From contig KB311229.1 of the NCBI GenBank assembly GCA_000328365.1, positions 128,931-192,930 of the forward strand: a stretch of DNA of 64,000 nucleotides. Direction: 5' to 3'. Every line of letters begins with the position of its first letter. The first letter of the stretch is position 1. The stretch comes from Capitella teleta (lineage: Eukaryota > Annelida > Polychaeta > Capitellidae). The notes under the pieces are model-generated. The model made no database searches. It was not told where the DNA came from and saw only the letters and a program-made list of their open reading frames with translations. Of the stretch, positions 48,288 through 62,451 are shown piece by piece. Both the position numbers and the translations under genes were made by a program.

Positions 48288-49156
48288 TTTCTGATATTGT
48301 ATTATGTAATCAGGTGACGCTCAACACAATAAATGGGAATAATTATGGAAATTATTGGCCCTTGCATTGCATTGCTCCAATACAATGGTAACGAACATGA
48401 AATCATTGTATAAGGCCTAAAAGCTCTATTTGTGTCAGCTGTGTGCATGATATATATATATCCTCAGAACATTAATTGCCTTTAATCCCATACCAGGAAC
48501 TGTGTTTCCGTATCGATGATTCAATGGCTTGTCGGAATTTCGTCGTTGAACAAATACAATTGCCAATTTGAACATTTCATCTACATTACCAAAAGCCAAA
48601 TTTCATCATGGTTTCAAAAATTTACTTTGTCTTCTCAAAATTCAGTGACTATATAATAGTAGTATAATCACTTGACTCAATTATTTAAAGGCCCCTTATG
48701 TTTACAACATTATGTTCATTACTTAATTTTTTTAATTTAATTTTTGTTTTTGCACCTCTGCTCCACATGTTCTTCGGGCTGGGGGCAACCCCAGGCTATT
48801 CTACTTTACCCTTGCGGTCTTTTGTGGCGTTATCTTGAAATATCAACCTTGATGTATTCAGTTTATCTTATGTTTTTTTCATTCAAATCAATACTCAGTC
48901 ATTTTCTTATATTAAACTATTAGTCAGTTTATGCCACATACCATGTTGTCTGTCTTTTCCTGCTATGTTGCTTCAGCTAGATCATCACGAGCTTCAGAAC
49001 ATGCACATGGAAGCAACGACGATAATGCATAAAAGTAACCAAATGCACCAGTTTGGTCTGTACTGCTGGTTTGAATAACTTCCAATTGGCTTTTGGTGAA
49101 ACAAAATGTTACTTTTCTGAGTATAATTATATATTCCGGATGTTGATATGGTAGAT
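48288..49156. other. Region upstream of the GT49 gene
   Basis: Contains the presumed 5' UTR and promoter of the minus-strand gene. An alternating AT run at 48449-48461, about 165 bp beyond the candidate first ATG, could serve as a TATA element but is not specific. Confidence 0.4.
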
Positions 49157-49650
49157 GTGGAAATCATTGGTTTGAAACAGTTTACTATAAATCATTGGTA
49201 TAATGCAGTTTCCGTATAAATAATTGTTTTTTGCAGTTTGCATGTATATCGCTGGTTTAATGCAGTTTACACAGATATCATAGGTGTAATGCAGTTTACG
49301 CGTAAATCAGTGGTTTAATGAACTTATGAGGAAATCATTGGCTTAAAGCAGTTTATACGGAAGTCCCTGATTTAAAAGAGTTAATGTGGAGATCATTGGT
49401 TTAATAAAGTTTTTAGGTATGTGAAAATTACTGGTTTAATGCACTTTGAATGGATATCATTGGATATCAAGTTTAAGGGAATCCTTCAGTTAATGCAGGC
49501 TATCTGGAAATCATTCGTTTAATGCAGTTTATGTGGAAATCAAATGTAATACTGTGTACATGGAAACATTGGCTTAATGCAGTTTACGTTAACATTATTG
49601 GTTTAACACAGCTTTCGTGGAAATCATAATTATACTTTAATGCACTTTTG
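49157..49650 (+). repeat. Minisatellite, unit about 29 bp, about 17 diverged copies
   Basis: The repeated unit is close to GTGGAAATCATTGGTTTAAT followed by GCAGTTTAC. Copies differ by substitutions and small indels and some are degenerate, so the array is old. Confidence 0.9.
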
Positions 49651-50084
49651 TATCTCGTACAAATTGGGCCAAAATGAGGTGGGTGGTATGAGCCTCCAAT
49701 TGACCTTTTGTTGATCTAGAAAAGTTCAAGTTTGAGTGATAATATTGCGAGATAATTAACACAATTAGTTTTTATGTGCGGAAAAACACGGGTGCTAAAA
49801 TAGAAGGGTAAAATCATCTTTTCAGGCTTCAATTAAATATGTCGTTTTTTTATTTTTTCTTGATCGTTTATTCTCCCAACTTGTGTGTAACCTTTGATCA
49901 GAGGATTCCAACCTTGATGCTCAGAGGTCTTTGTTTTATCCTGTTTTGATCTGAGTGGATGTACACATCACACGTACACATAGAAGTATATACTTGTAGT
50001 ATATTAATAAATCCATTAATATTTTCGTGGGCCTTGAAGTACCAAGTGTTCAACTAGGCAATTTATTTTTTTTTTTTGGCGCCC

Positions 50085-50520
50085 AACGCTTGCGTTAAAT
50101 TGGTGCAAGAGCCAAAAACCGGAGTCTGGGGTCATCCCCTAGCCTTTTTGAAAGATCCCAAGGTGTCTTTAATCAACCGGCATGCTAACATAGATAGTAA
50201 TACCACCCGATACGCATCGTCTCATCCTATAAAGTATGTGACGGGAGAGCGATTTGTCAGGTTAAGTATATGGTCACATGAGATCCCTTAGGGTAATTGA
50301 TAGTTTACGGTTACCCTTCCCGTTGTATTCGACATTACACGTATACGAAGGGAAAACAACCCATAACTATACTTTAATATCCCTATTCCGTTTCATACTT
50401 TATTGAATGAGGGGATGCGAATCGAGTGATAACACACAGCCTTGTTTGCAGTCGGCCAGCACCGCAGAATCACCGAGGAATGATAACAAATGATAACTCA
50501 CAATCACAAGAAAACAAGAG
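50085..50520 (-). mobile_element. Old SINE copy interrupted by an inverted-repeat element
   Basis: Left part 50085-50207 has AAGATCCCAAGGTGTCTTTA and ATAGATAGTAATACCACC, matching the SINE body. Right part about 50425-50520 has CAGCCTTGTTTGCAGTCGG, GCAGAATCACCGAGGAAT and AACTCACAATCAC, the next stretch of the same body. Between them sits a separate element with inverted ends (50208-50424). Confidence 0.65.
50208..50424. mobile_element. Non-autonomous inverted-repeat element nested in a SINE
   Basis: The left end starts CGATACGCATCGTCTCATCC and the right end, reversed, starts CGATTCGCATCCCCTCATTC. The two agree over about 37 bp with roughly three quarters identity, including ATAAAGTATG in both arms. 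The 217-bp length and lack of coding capacity fit a MITE. Flanks GTAATACCACC and GTGATAACACA may be a decayed 9-11 bp target duplication. Confidence 0.65.
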
Positions 50521-52196
<1,676 letters not shown>

Positions 52197-52606
52197 CGTG
52201 ACTAGCTCAAGATTGAAGATTGGTCACTTGCCCCCGATTTCAAATGGAAGAAAATGGCAGTTTTATGGTAGCTCACTTGCTCGATATTGTTCATAGTAAT
52301 ATTATATCGAATGTTGTGTGCTAACTTGAAATGATTAATTTTAGAATATCATTGCGTCATTTTAGATTCAGGTTATCTCTCCTAAAGAATGGCTTAAGTA
52401 AATAGTGCAGTCTCACTTTCAGTCCACTTTCACAGTCCATTAGTCGGCTGTTACTTGATTGACTATACGAGTGGTCTGTACCTCTTAGCGTTGAACTATA
52501 AGGATCTCAGTATTTTCTTGATTTACTTCACTGAGTTGACGACTTTCTCCGTCGGCGCATAGAGTACAAATGCTTTCTTGTATACACCTGGCGTGTTGTT
52601 TATCAA

Positions 52607-53338
52607 ACTCGCAAGAATGACCTTGTTGCGTGCTTGCTGAATGCCTGAAGCTTGTAAAAATGGCCTTGCTGAATGCCTGAAGCTCACAAGAATGACCTCA
52701 TTGCTGGCTGGTTGGATGCCTGAAACTCACAAGAATGACTTCGTTGCTGGCTGGCTGGATACCTAAAGCTACCAAGAATGACCTCCTTGCTGGCTGGCTG
52801 GATGCCTGAAGTTAACAAGAATGACCTTGTTATTGGCTGGCTAGATACCTGAAGCTGCCAAGAATAACGTCGCTGTCGGCTGGCTGAATGCCTGAAGCTG
52901 CCAAGAATAAACTCGTTGCTGACTGGTTGGATGCCTGAAGCTCACAAGAATGACCCCGTTACTGGCTGGGTGGATGCCTAAATCTACCAAAAACGGCCTC
53001 GTTGCTCGCTGGCTGAATGCATGAAGCTACCAAGAATAGCCTCGTTGCTGGCTGACATAATGCCTCAAGCTCCCAAAAAATGGCGAGTTTCGAGTTGCGA
53101 GTTGCGAGTTGCGAGTTGCGAGTTGGCTGGATGCCTGAAGCTGCCAAGAATAGCCTCGATGCCGGCTGGCTGAATGCCTGAAGCTGCCAAGAATGGCCTC
53201 GTTGCTGGCTGACTGGATGCCTAAAGCTCAAAAGAATGACCTCCTTGCTGGCTGGCTGGATGGCTGAAGTTCACAAGAATGACTTTGTTATTGGCTGGCT
53301 AGATGCCTGAAGCTGCCAAGAATAACCTCGTTGCCGGT
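52607..53338 (+). repeat. Minisatellite, unit 43 bp, about 17 copies
   Basis: The unit is near CTCACAAGAATGACCTCGTT followed by GCTGGCTGGCTGGATGCCTGAAG. Because 43 is not a multiple of three, the array is not protein repeats; the antisense open stretch at 52959-53231 is a by-product. A two-unit block at about 52769-52870 recurs at about 53239-53338. Confidence 0.92.
53082..53127 (+). repeat. 7-bp GCGAGTT expansion inside the minisatellite
   Basis: Five to six tandem copies of a GCGAGTT heptamer interrupt one 43-bp unit. This is a second-order slippage event in the larger array. Confidence 0.9.
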
Positions 53339-54510
53339 TCTACACAATATTTCAGATTTGTCACACAATGCCTTTGAGCGCAAACGGGCTTTCAATCGAG
53401 CGTACATTAATTCCTAAAGTGACATACTTTTAAAGATTTGTGACTTCTCTTTCGTCTTTCGTTCGTCGTCGGTTCTCGGGGTTACTCATCTCGGATTCCT
53501 TTTCAAGATTTCTTGGACCTGCTCCGAGTAAGGGTGAAATACAAATGCGCAACTCGTTCCCTTGTAGTCGGCATTATTAATAAACATGATGTTAACGAGT
53601 AATTTACTGTACTCTTATAATAATCTTATCGGGTGGTCATGCCTGTTGGTGATTGATTGTCATGGATACAACCAGCACTAAAGGCAAAAGCCCCAGTGTA
53701 TTAGCCCACAAGACATTATAGGATATCGATTTATTATGATCTATGTAATAAAAGGATATGAAAAGCTTTTTTCTCTCTCTCTCTTTCTCTCTCTAGTAGT
53801 CTGCATCATGTCATTCAGGACAAGCAGCGTTTACTCGACCGGTCAGAATACTGCATGGCATCGGATGCGTTCTGAACTTCGGACATGGCCAGGTGTGCAC
53901 CCACACACCGTGTGGGTGCCATGCGTCCCCCGTCGCCTTCTCAGGGTACCTCTCACTTCACGGTCATTGACCGCTCGAGAAGATGGACAGCTCCACTTGT
54001 GATGGATGTGCTCGTGCTTTCGTCGGTGGCTGTGTTGCCTTCCACCTGGGCGTTCTACGGCACATCTCGAATAGTCGAGGCAGCCTGTTAATTTTGACGC
54101 TCAGCATGACTCACAGTTTGGGGCCGCTCTCATTCACACGCGGCCCATCACGCACGATTGACTTGCCCTCACTGGATGAATGAGCTGCCTTGGGCCATGC
54201 TTGGCCTCAGATGCACACCGAAAGAGAGCCTCGACTAACCTGGTCTAACCGATGTAATTTAACTAGCGTTTTGACGCCGTTTGCATGGGTCAGCGTGCAC
54301 TCGCAATAGCATCAACAGAGCCTCGATAGGCAAATACAAGAGCTGTAAATCACAATGAAATATTTATTTACATTTACTGGTACAGCAAGTGCTTGCCGTT
54401 CTGAATAAATCATAACGCAACATGCAAGATAGAAAATTCAGCATACTGACGGATGGAGTATCATAGCGCATTGCCCATCATAACGTCCCCATAGCATTTG
54501 GAACTTGCGA
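53339..54510. other. GC-rich island, possible exon, unassigned
   Basis: 53810-54240 is clearly richer in G+C than its surroundings and follows a long pyrimidine tract ending in AG (53770-53795). Several frames are open but none matches a known protein. A perfect hairpin GCACCCACAC-ACC-GTGTGGGTGC lies at 53897-53919. It could be an exon, a promoter or part of an unknown repeat. Confidence 0.4.
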
Positions 54511-54519
54511 ATAGCGAAT

Positions 54520-54867
54520 TTCACTGGTTCCCTACATTGTGTAACACTCAGTTGGCCGCTTCGACCACTTGTGCTGTGGCGTCGTCTGCTCGATAGACAA
54601 TGGGTTCCCTGGTCATGTATATAATAATGACACAAGCATAGACTGATGACAGGTGGTATCTCATTGGCTGCTATTTGTAGTAACATTTAGTCAACTGGTC
54701 GTATTCGGCTAATACTGTGAATTCATTTTCACTCGCCTCTTCCTGTGAGCCTTTGGAATTCCGAGTGACGTCATGTAAAATCGAGTGAAATGGATGTACC
54801 AAAATAGGGGTGAGTTTTCATCGGTGTGTGCCGGTGTTTCTTTCCAGTTGCGCCGGAGACCAGTGAA
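54520..54867. mobile_element. Mutator-like MITE, copy 2, perfect 9-bp target duplication
   Basis: The 348-bp element has TTCACTGG / CCAGTGAA ends and a perfect 9-bp flanking repeat ATAGCGAAT (54511-54519 and 54868-54876). It carries about 75 bp near the left end that copy 1 lacks, next to a second GGTTCCCTGG motif. The interior is otherwise collinear with copy 1. Confidence 0.88.
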
Positions 54868-54876
54868 ATAGCGAAT

Positions 54877-55644
54877 TCGTGCCGTACAGGACGTCGAATG
54901 TGCATCAAGGACACCATGAAGTGTCATTACTGTCATAAAAGCAAAATTTAGTCATGTCGATAAACTGATTGAAAAATGTACTTTTCGCAAACTATTTTAG
55001 CGCCATTTCAGAGCACGATATTGCAAATGTTACTGTTTTAAAAGAATTACTTGAAGCTCGGTGTGGCTCAATAGACTGCATATTGAGTCATACCGAAATT
55101 AATGCACTCCTTTATTATTTATGTATTACCTAATTAAGTACTGTTTGCAGTTCTGTTAAACTTACTGTTTTTGTTTTTCGTATAAAATGTACAAACATGA
55201 GTTTGTGAATAAAATGATATATATAAAAGGTATCATGAATGATGTATCCCTTGATAAACTACAATAAAGAATACCTGGATATATTTCAAGTAACAAGATT
55301 CGTCACTCATGATGCCTCTGAGCATTATTTTTTTTAATAGAAATAATAATAATGATAATAACATTACAAATAGCCCCGGAAATAACATATTTGTTCAATG
55401 CACATTCATATACTGCATACACTCCATGCAGTAATGGATGGTATGAATTTGTTTGTGTTGTTTTTCAGTAATAAATACTTGAGAGAGACCACAACTCAGG
55501 ACAGGGTTCTACGCATTGATAACCAGATCTGTAGGTATTTGTATGGGTCATATTCGTTGATTAGCGACTAATCAGTAATCACATAAAACAATATTCATCG
55601 AAATTTTCATCGAAGACTTCCATGGTCATGCAGAGGCACCATAA
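54877..55644. other. Intergenic, no gene seen
   Basis: AT-rich spacer between the second Mutator-like MITE and the truncated repeat at 55645, with no supported features. Confidence 0.65.
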
Positions 55645-55800
55645 TGACCAGATACGCATCTCCTCATCCTGTAACATATGTGACGCGAGAGCGATTTGTC
55701 AGGTTAAGTATAAGGTCACACATTCGGGTATTTGATTTATATACGGTTACCCTTCCCGTTGTATTCGACATTACAAGTACACGAAGGGAAAACAAAGGGA
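55645..55800. repeat. Second, truncated copy of the 50208-50424 element
   Basis: The segment from GATACGCATCTCCTCATCC through GCGATTTGTCAGGTTAAGTA to TTCCCGTTGTATTCGACATT closely matches the left three quarters of the 50208-50424 element, in the same orientation. The right inverted end is missing. Confidence 0.75.
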
Positions 55801-55849
55801 AAGGTTTCTCTCCGTGTACAACTGTGCATGTAATGTAGTTAAAATTAAT

Positions 55850-56020
55850 ATACGGGGATGGAAAATGAGTTCGAGTTATATAGAGTTTTCGAGTTATGGG
55901 AGTTTGCATATCATTACAAAGTTCAATACATGGGTATAGGGATGGACTTGGGGATTCAAAATGGCTTCGACTTATAGAGCAATTCGAGTTATGAGTGTTT
56001 GACTTATCGATATAATACTG
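55850..56020. mobile_element. Remnant of a pogo/Tigger-like MITE
   Basis: The right end reads, outward to inward on the reverse strand, CAGTATTATATCGATAAGTC, next to a TA. Inside are two spaced blocks of the TTCGAGTTATAGAG / GAGTTATG type, the same layout as the subterminal repeats of the Tigger element at 38771. I see no clear left end. Confidence 0.45.
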
Positions 56021-56035
56021 TATAACTAGTTTAAT

Positions 56036-56120
56036 TATAATTCACAATCTTTACAACCGTGGCCCGATGGACTCTCGAACCCGTGATCTCGAACGACGTT
56101 AGTTAGTAAACAGCTAAAGA
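56036..56120 (-). mobile_element. Old SINE head fragment
   Basis: AATTCACAATC, CCGTGGCCCGATGG and CTCGAACCCGTGATCTCGA match the reversed SINE head, including the B box, with substitutions. It directly follows the Tigger-like remnant. Confidence 0.55.
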
Positions 56121-57749
56121 AAAATCTGAAAGATTTTGACGTGACTGCATAGTAATGCTACAGACTCTTTCAGATCTGTCGCCCCTCTACACAGTACAAA
56201 ATGATGATTTTATATTGCCATAAAACATAATTATACTCTTAGCTCATTACTTCTAACAAGTTTTGAAAACCATATGCTTTTTAACATAATTATAATGTTA
56301 TGTAATAATGTAGCATGAGCGGACAGACAATACGACTTCCTACTGGGTCCATTGTGCACATACAAAATTAGAATACAATAATATGGAAAGCCTTATTTGA
56401 ACAGAACAAACATTACTATGTTTCTAGGGCTTATAAGCCTTACCTCTGGAAGAGTGTTCTCCAATATTTATTCTGTTAAACTTTGCTATGATATTACATG
56501 CATAATTGTATTCATAGTATTTGAGCCTATAATTATAGGCCTAAATATTACTTCAATAATTATTAGATTAGATATCAATTAGTATTAAATGACCTGCTTG
56601 ATGTTTTCGATCATTGTTTTGTAAGCATGATACTTTGCTTGAACTCGAAGTCAGTCATAGCCAGCAATAGCCTCTTCTCCGTATTGCATGAATATCCCTT
56701 GTTTGAAGTGCGTATATTTCTACTCAGTGGCAATGTGAACTGCAAACTATATAATTTACGATCGGGATTTGGAATAAATCATGAGCTTTATAGTAGGTTG
56801 AAACATTTATATATAAATGTATATATAGAACACGATAGTGAGTTGCCACATAAAGGACTGACCAGGCTCTTGACCGACATGGTCATCGCTATCACTTGAT
56901 CTTCGCATTGTCCTGCTTTACATATTTGATCCGCATATCCCGTAGAAATCAAGTGTCGAAACGCACAGGTGAGCACAACGTTGAATCAGGAATTCGGGAT
57001 AGTAGACGCCATGCAAAGTACAACACAGCGACAGCTGTTCTCCGATTGTGAACTAACAAGACAACCTGTTTCAAAAGAAGACGAGCTATGTGATTATTTC
57101 CCTCTCGTATAATTTTGCACCCTTTTATGTCAGTGACAGTGATGACAAGGGTAATAAAAATTGCATTAATACTGATTTATTAACATCGGTGATGGATCTT
57201 GGTTCAGTCTAATGAGAGAATGCGAGTATTATCCCCATGCTATGTATATATATATATATATATGTCTGTGTGTGCTTATATATTTGCCATGCTGTCGTTT
57301 GGTGGTCGGCAAGGGATACCAAGCGATATGTCAGTGTAAGACGCAGAAACTTCGATATGCCGACTTCTGGTAACGAATAATATTGTCTGGGGACATGAGC
57401 ATCTCCTGGGATGTATTTCCAGACGTAGGCTTCAGAGATCTCTGAGAATTTGTTCATAGAGAGAGAGAAAACAAAACACATTTATTTGGCTATTGAAATA
57501 AAATATATACACAATTATTATAAATTTGGGTGTAATTTGCCGCGAGACCAGGCTATGGCTCAAACGTGAGCCGTTATCGATCTGGCTACCCGGAGAATAC
57601 ACTTAAACGAAATCAAACAGGAACAAGAATAAAATTCAATGAAAAAAAAATATAAAGAGATCACGCTTAAGATTAAATTCTTACATTTTGTTCTTAACTC
57701 TGATAATTTATCATTGCCTCGCTTATACACCCTTACTCTTAAGGCCTTG
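56121..57749. other. Intergenic, no gene seen
   Basis: AT-rich sequence with a (TA)n run. Frames are short and lack motifs. Confidence 0.65.
57244..57262 (+). repeat. (TA)n microsatellite
   Basis: A short alternating TA run of about nine to ten units. Confidence 0.85.
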
Positions 57750-58030
57750 CTTAGGACTCTTATGCCCGAATTCTCGATTGTAGCCACCAAGCTATTTATT
57801 GCTTGACGTCATCAAAGAGATCGATGGCAGTGAACGGTGACGAGCTTAAGCTCACGGTATAAAAGCAAGGCAGCTTAACCAGGCCATGGTTACCCAGGTG
57901 AAAGCGAGTAAAATTCGATCCACCACCACCAGGCCATGGCATTGGACTCACTTGACGATCAGCCGAACAGCCACAGCTCATGAGTTACTGCTCAATGGCT
58001 ATAATCGAGAATTCGTGCAATAGTCTTAGG
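57750..58030. mobile_element. MITE-like element with about 36-bp inverted ends
   Basis: The left arm 57750-57786 and the right arm 57996-58030 are inverted copies sharing CGAATTCTCGATT(A/G)TAGCCA exactly or nearly so, with about 28 of 35 positions equal overall. About 210 bp lie between, including two copies of CCAGGCCATGG. No coding frame is supported and no target duplication is visible. Confidence 0.5.
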
Positions 58031-58611
58031 AATTAAAAATTCAGAGTTTCGGAGCTACAAACAGTCGTTAAAAATATTATCTACATGCCAGAAATGTATT
58101 GATTAAATTTCACCATTCACCACTTATGATAAGACAAAATTCAAATAATGGATAATCAATGGCAATTGTAGTTGTTCCAGCCAAGTAAAAAAACGAGACG
58201 ATTGATTCTTTCAATTCAGAAATCATAAAAAAAAAATAATAATAATACCGAAGTTTGTTCGTGCTACGGTGACATATTGCCTGGTATCTCTTGCCCACCA
58301 CGATTGCCCTGTAAACAAAACGATTTAAGACATATCATATATGGCATTCCTTAAAATAGATTGTGATAGATAATCTATATAATATATATATTTTTTTTTT
58401 ATAACCACACTGTTGATAGAAAATACCAACGCATTAAAGAATAAAATAAGAATTATGAATGTGATCCCCGATGAAGTAATGCATAATGTAAATACATCAG
58501 AAGAGCTGATGAAATAAACAATAATGAGTTAAATGCACCTATTCTCCAACTAAATATTCAAATGCACTTATAATGTAATTTGTACGTTCTGATCCATGTA
58601 AGTCTGTCATT

Positions 58612-59078
<467 letters not shown>

Positions 59079-61078
59079 TATCGCTATCACAACGTTATGA
59101 TTGCAAACGATAGTAAGTCCAGTCAGAGAAGATTTAAATAACGATTTCGCCACCAAATAATAACGGTAGAAATGGATCAATATACACGTAATTTGATATA
59201 TATTTATATAAGTCAAATAAACAAATAGTATTTTTCCCCCGGTTATTGCTCGTTCAATGTCTCAATTACACAAAATGAAATTGAATGTGCGAGTATGTGC
59301 CAATAAATATATTAGCAGACTCTTGAAAAGTATGGAACACAAGTGAACACTGGGATTGCGTGGATCATAACGCACCTCACTACATGGAACTCTGCCATTA
59401 TCGTGCTACGTCGCAGCGTATTTCATAGCGCCCCGAGCCCCTGAATGCACATTCATAATGTAAAATGCGATCGTAAATTGTACACAAGAGGACTTACATG
59501 TGCTGTGCCTTTAGATTGTGGTGATGTTTGCACAACTAACTCTTGCGTTACTAAAACAACATCATGCAAAATAAGTATCCATCTAACATACTCAGCACAA
59601 CTAATTAAATTTTATCCTCAAACCATCTTACGTATGACGTAATATACTGTAATGCCGAACTTGTCTTACTAATCCAGAGTTTTAGCTAAGGATAACATGT
59701 CTGGTTCTGGTACTCAGACTTACGTAATGCGTAATATGTGACGATCGATTCATTGGGTGCATATGCAACTAGTAACTCCAAAAATATCTCCTACAATACA
59801 TCTTGATAGACTACTGGCTGCGCGATGTACTTGGAGAGGAAATTGATTTTAAAAAGGAATGTACGCAAGACAGGTTATACAAATGAATATTAACGTTATT
59901 ACACCATCTTTAGATACCTGATAACGAATCGAAAATGCGCGTTCTGGATTACACGTCAAAGAAGGTGAAGCTATTCTCTCTATACATATTCCAGTTCCCC
60001 ACACTCACCCTCGTAGTCCAGGGAGTATACGCATTTTTCTATAAGGATATCGAAATAGGCGTTGAATGCGCATTCGGCATGAGCTCCATGACGTGTAAAC
60101 CTTTGATGTGAGTGATCAGTTGATCTACGTATTTGAGTTCTGTACAATTCGGCTGTTTCATCGCTGATTAAATGGTAATCGACTTACCATTCCTTAGGCC
60201 TACTTAATTGAAACTTGTACCACACAAAACCCCGAATGATGCGCAGCGTCCGTGTTGTCCATGAGCCAGTCCTCGATCGGCCAGTGTCTCCGTTCCTGCG
60301 AACTTCTTCAAAGGTCAATTGCATTATTGATTACAGTCATTAACCAAATACCATTCCAGAATATGATTTAGTGATACAGAAACCTGGTAAATTCGTTGAG
60401 GTCCAAAGAACAGGCCAGCGTTTGCTATGCCTGCACAATAAAGGAGGACGTCTATGCAGCGGCTCCAATTCTACATCGATTATCCACGGGTTTGATGGTC
60501 AGCTCCAAGCTCGTAATAACAAAGACACCTCACAACCAATCACTTCATATTGGCTCTAATTTACCTTCAACATATATGCCAAGAAGAGTATTGAGGATAA
60601 TTAGTCTCAAAGGTTGTTGCTACGAGAAAAGTGACCGAGAGAGAGTTTTTTCACGGGAAACATTCATGTCTTGAATTACATATATATAATAGAATCATAC
60701 ATGTTGGGCCGCCTAGTTTCTAATAGACAATGCAGTAAATCGGAGCGTTCCAGGTATTTGTTATCTAACACTGATGGACATGTTTGTTTCCCGCTTCTCG
60801 ACGCACCTTTCTGACACCTCAGTATCGCTAATTGCCTCTTGGTAGATGGACGCCTTTCCGTGCATGCTCTGCTCGAAGGTATACAAGCGTAGGCAGAGCT
60901 TGTTGACTTAAAAACAAATTATACATCATGTAAGTTAATAATTCACCCCTGCATGCCATCTCGAGCAGTCTACACTAAGTCACTGACTGCCCGTTCTCTG
61001 ACAGCCCTCCTCAGTGAAATATTAATGCCTCGCTGATTTATTCCCACGACAATAACTCAAAATTTAATGCCTTGCAGA

Positions 61079-61186
61079 TTTTCGCTGAAGTGGCGCTGCT
61101 GTAGGAGCTGCGTAGATGAGGCAACGCAGACGGCGAATGCCATCCACGGCAATTGCGCGAGCGAAAGTGATGACACCTTAAGTGAC
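61079..61186 (+). CDS. Unassigned exon-like segment
   Basis: A GC-rich block with acceptor-like CCTTGCAG before it and GAC|GTAAGC after it. One frame is open across it (FSLKWRCCRSCVDEATQTAN, AIHGNCASESDD). I recognise no family. The frame also starts at an ATG eleven bases upstream of the acceptor, so a simple small frame is equally possible. Confidence 0.2.
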
Positions 61187-62324
61187 GTAAGCCACAACCT
61201 CATTCTAGGTGGCTCCGTCTGCACCATTGTCAAGTTTTCCGTGTACAAAAGAATACATTTCAAAAATTTTCTGGAAACATGAACCAATGTTGTATTTGGT
61301 TGATATCTATTGATACTGAGCCTCATATTAACATTTCGAAATAGAAAAATATAAAGTGAATTTAGCTGCAGGGAAAATGCTTGGGTGCACAGACCAAGAA
61401 ACAGCAACAAAACAGCAACAAATCAACCAGGCCCTCAAAAACTATAGGCCAATGACAACGACATTTTTTTTTTTTTTTTTTTTTTTTTGCATTCGTTATT
61501 TCTGCCTAATGAAACAAAATCAATCTCTAATAGAAGTAGATATTTTTTGTGCATGACTTAAGTACATACATGTGCTGTTGGTAATCTAACTATGGCATGT
61601 ATTCACTCTTCAGTAACTCAGTGTTCACAAATAATCCGTCATCTGCGCATGCGTTGGTTAAGAATCAATTCCCTGGTTTATTCGATCTTTTCATGAAGAT
61701 GGATCAGAAAATATTATTAATAGAATGGTTTCGGTTGATTATTGTTTTATACATTATTATCTCGTCCTCATAGAGTTCACGAAAGCAGGATCAATATGAA
61801 ATCGAACTCGAGTCCAGTGCATCGAATAAGCGAATCAATGCCTCAATTTCTGATGACTGAGCCTCATGGACATTGAGGTGCATTCAATGAGTCAATCGTG
61901 GTTGACATCTGGATAATGGTACTTCCGACCTTTCTCGTTCATCAGATATCTGTATTGAAAGCCACTTCGGTAAGTCAATGTCCATACACTCGCAAGATAT
62001 CAAGGATTGATGACTCAAACAAATAAATTCCCTGCATTTGTAAAAGTAGCGCGAGATGATCAATGTTTAGCAAACAAAGTTCCTGACTCTTTTCTTGAGC
62101 CGGAAACCTTAGGTTTGATTAGTCATACATACTTCAAGAAATAGTCCTCATAGTAGTAGTGGGAGGTAAACAAGAACCCATGCAATTATCATGCTTCCAT
62201 TGAGGTAACCTGAATTGGCCTTGATCAGCAAGTTGCCTGGTTGAAGGTCACACGCGGGGTGAATCAAAAGTGACTCCAGTCCATTGAGACCAGCAGTATT
62301 TTTGTTATCTCACAAGACTGACTG

Positions 62325-62451
62325 AATGTCGGTACTTAGGCGTTGAGTACAGCATAAAACTTCCAAAATAGCCGGCCACTCCAGTAGCTGCAATGAAGTA
62401 GAATCCCACGACTTCTTTTACGTCTGAAGCGTTGCTGTTGTCGCGTGACAT
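62325..62451 (-). CDS. Unassigned open segment with a membrane-like stretch
   Basis: From an ATG near 62451 the minus strand reads MSRDNSNASDVKEVV, then a hydrophobic stretch GFYFIAATGVAGYFGSFMLY, then STPK before a possible donor (CCTAA|GTACCG). Composition is protein-like and locally GC-rich. No homology is recognised and the splice site is weak. Confidence 0.18.

Noticed and set aside
52959-53231. Repetitive protein on the minus strand
   Set aside because: The 43-bp period is not a multiple of three, so the open frame is chance.
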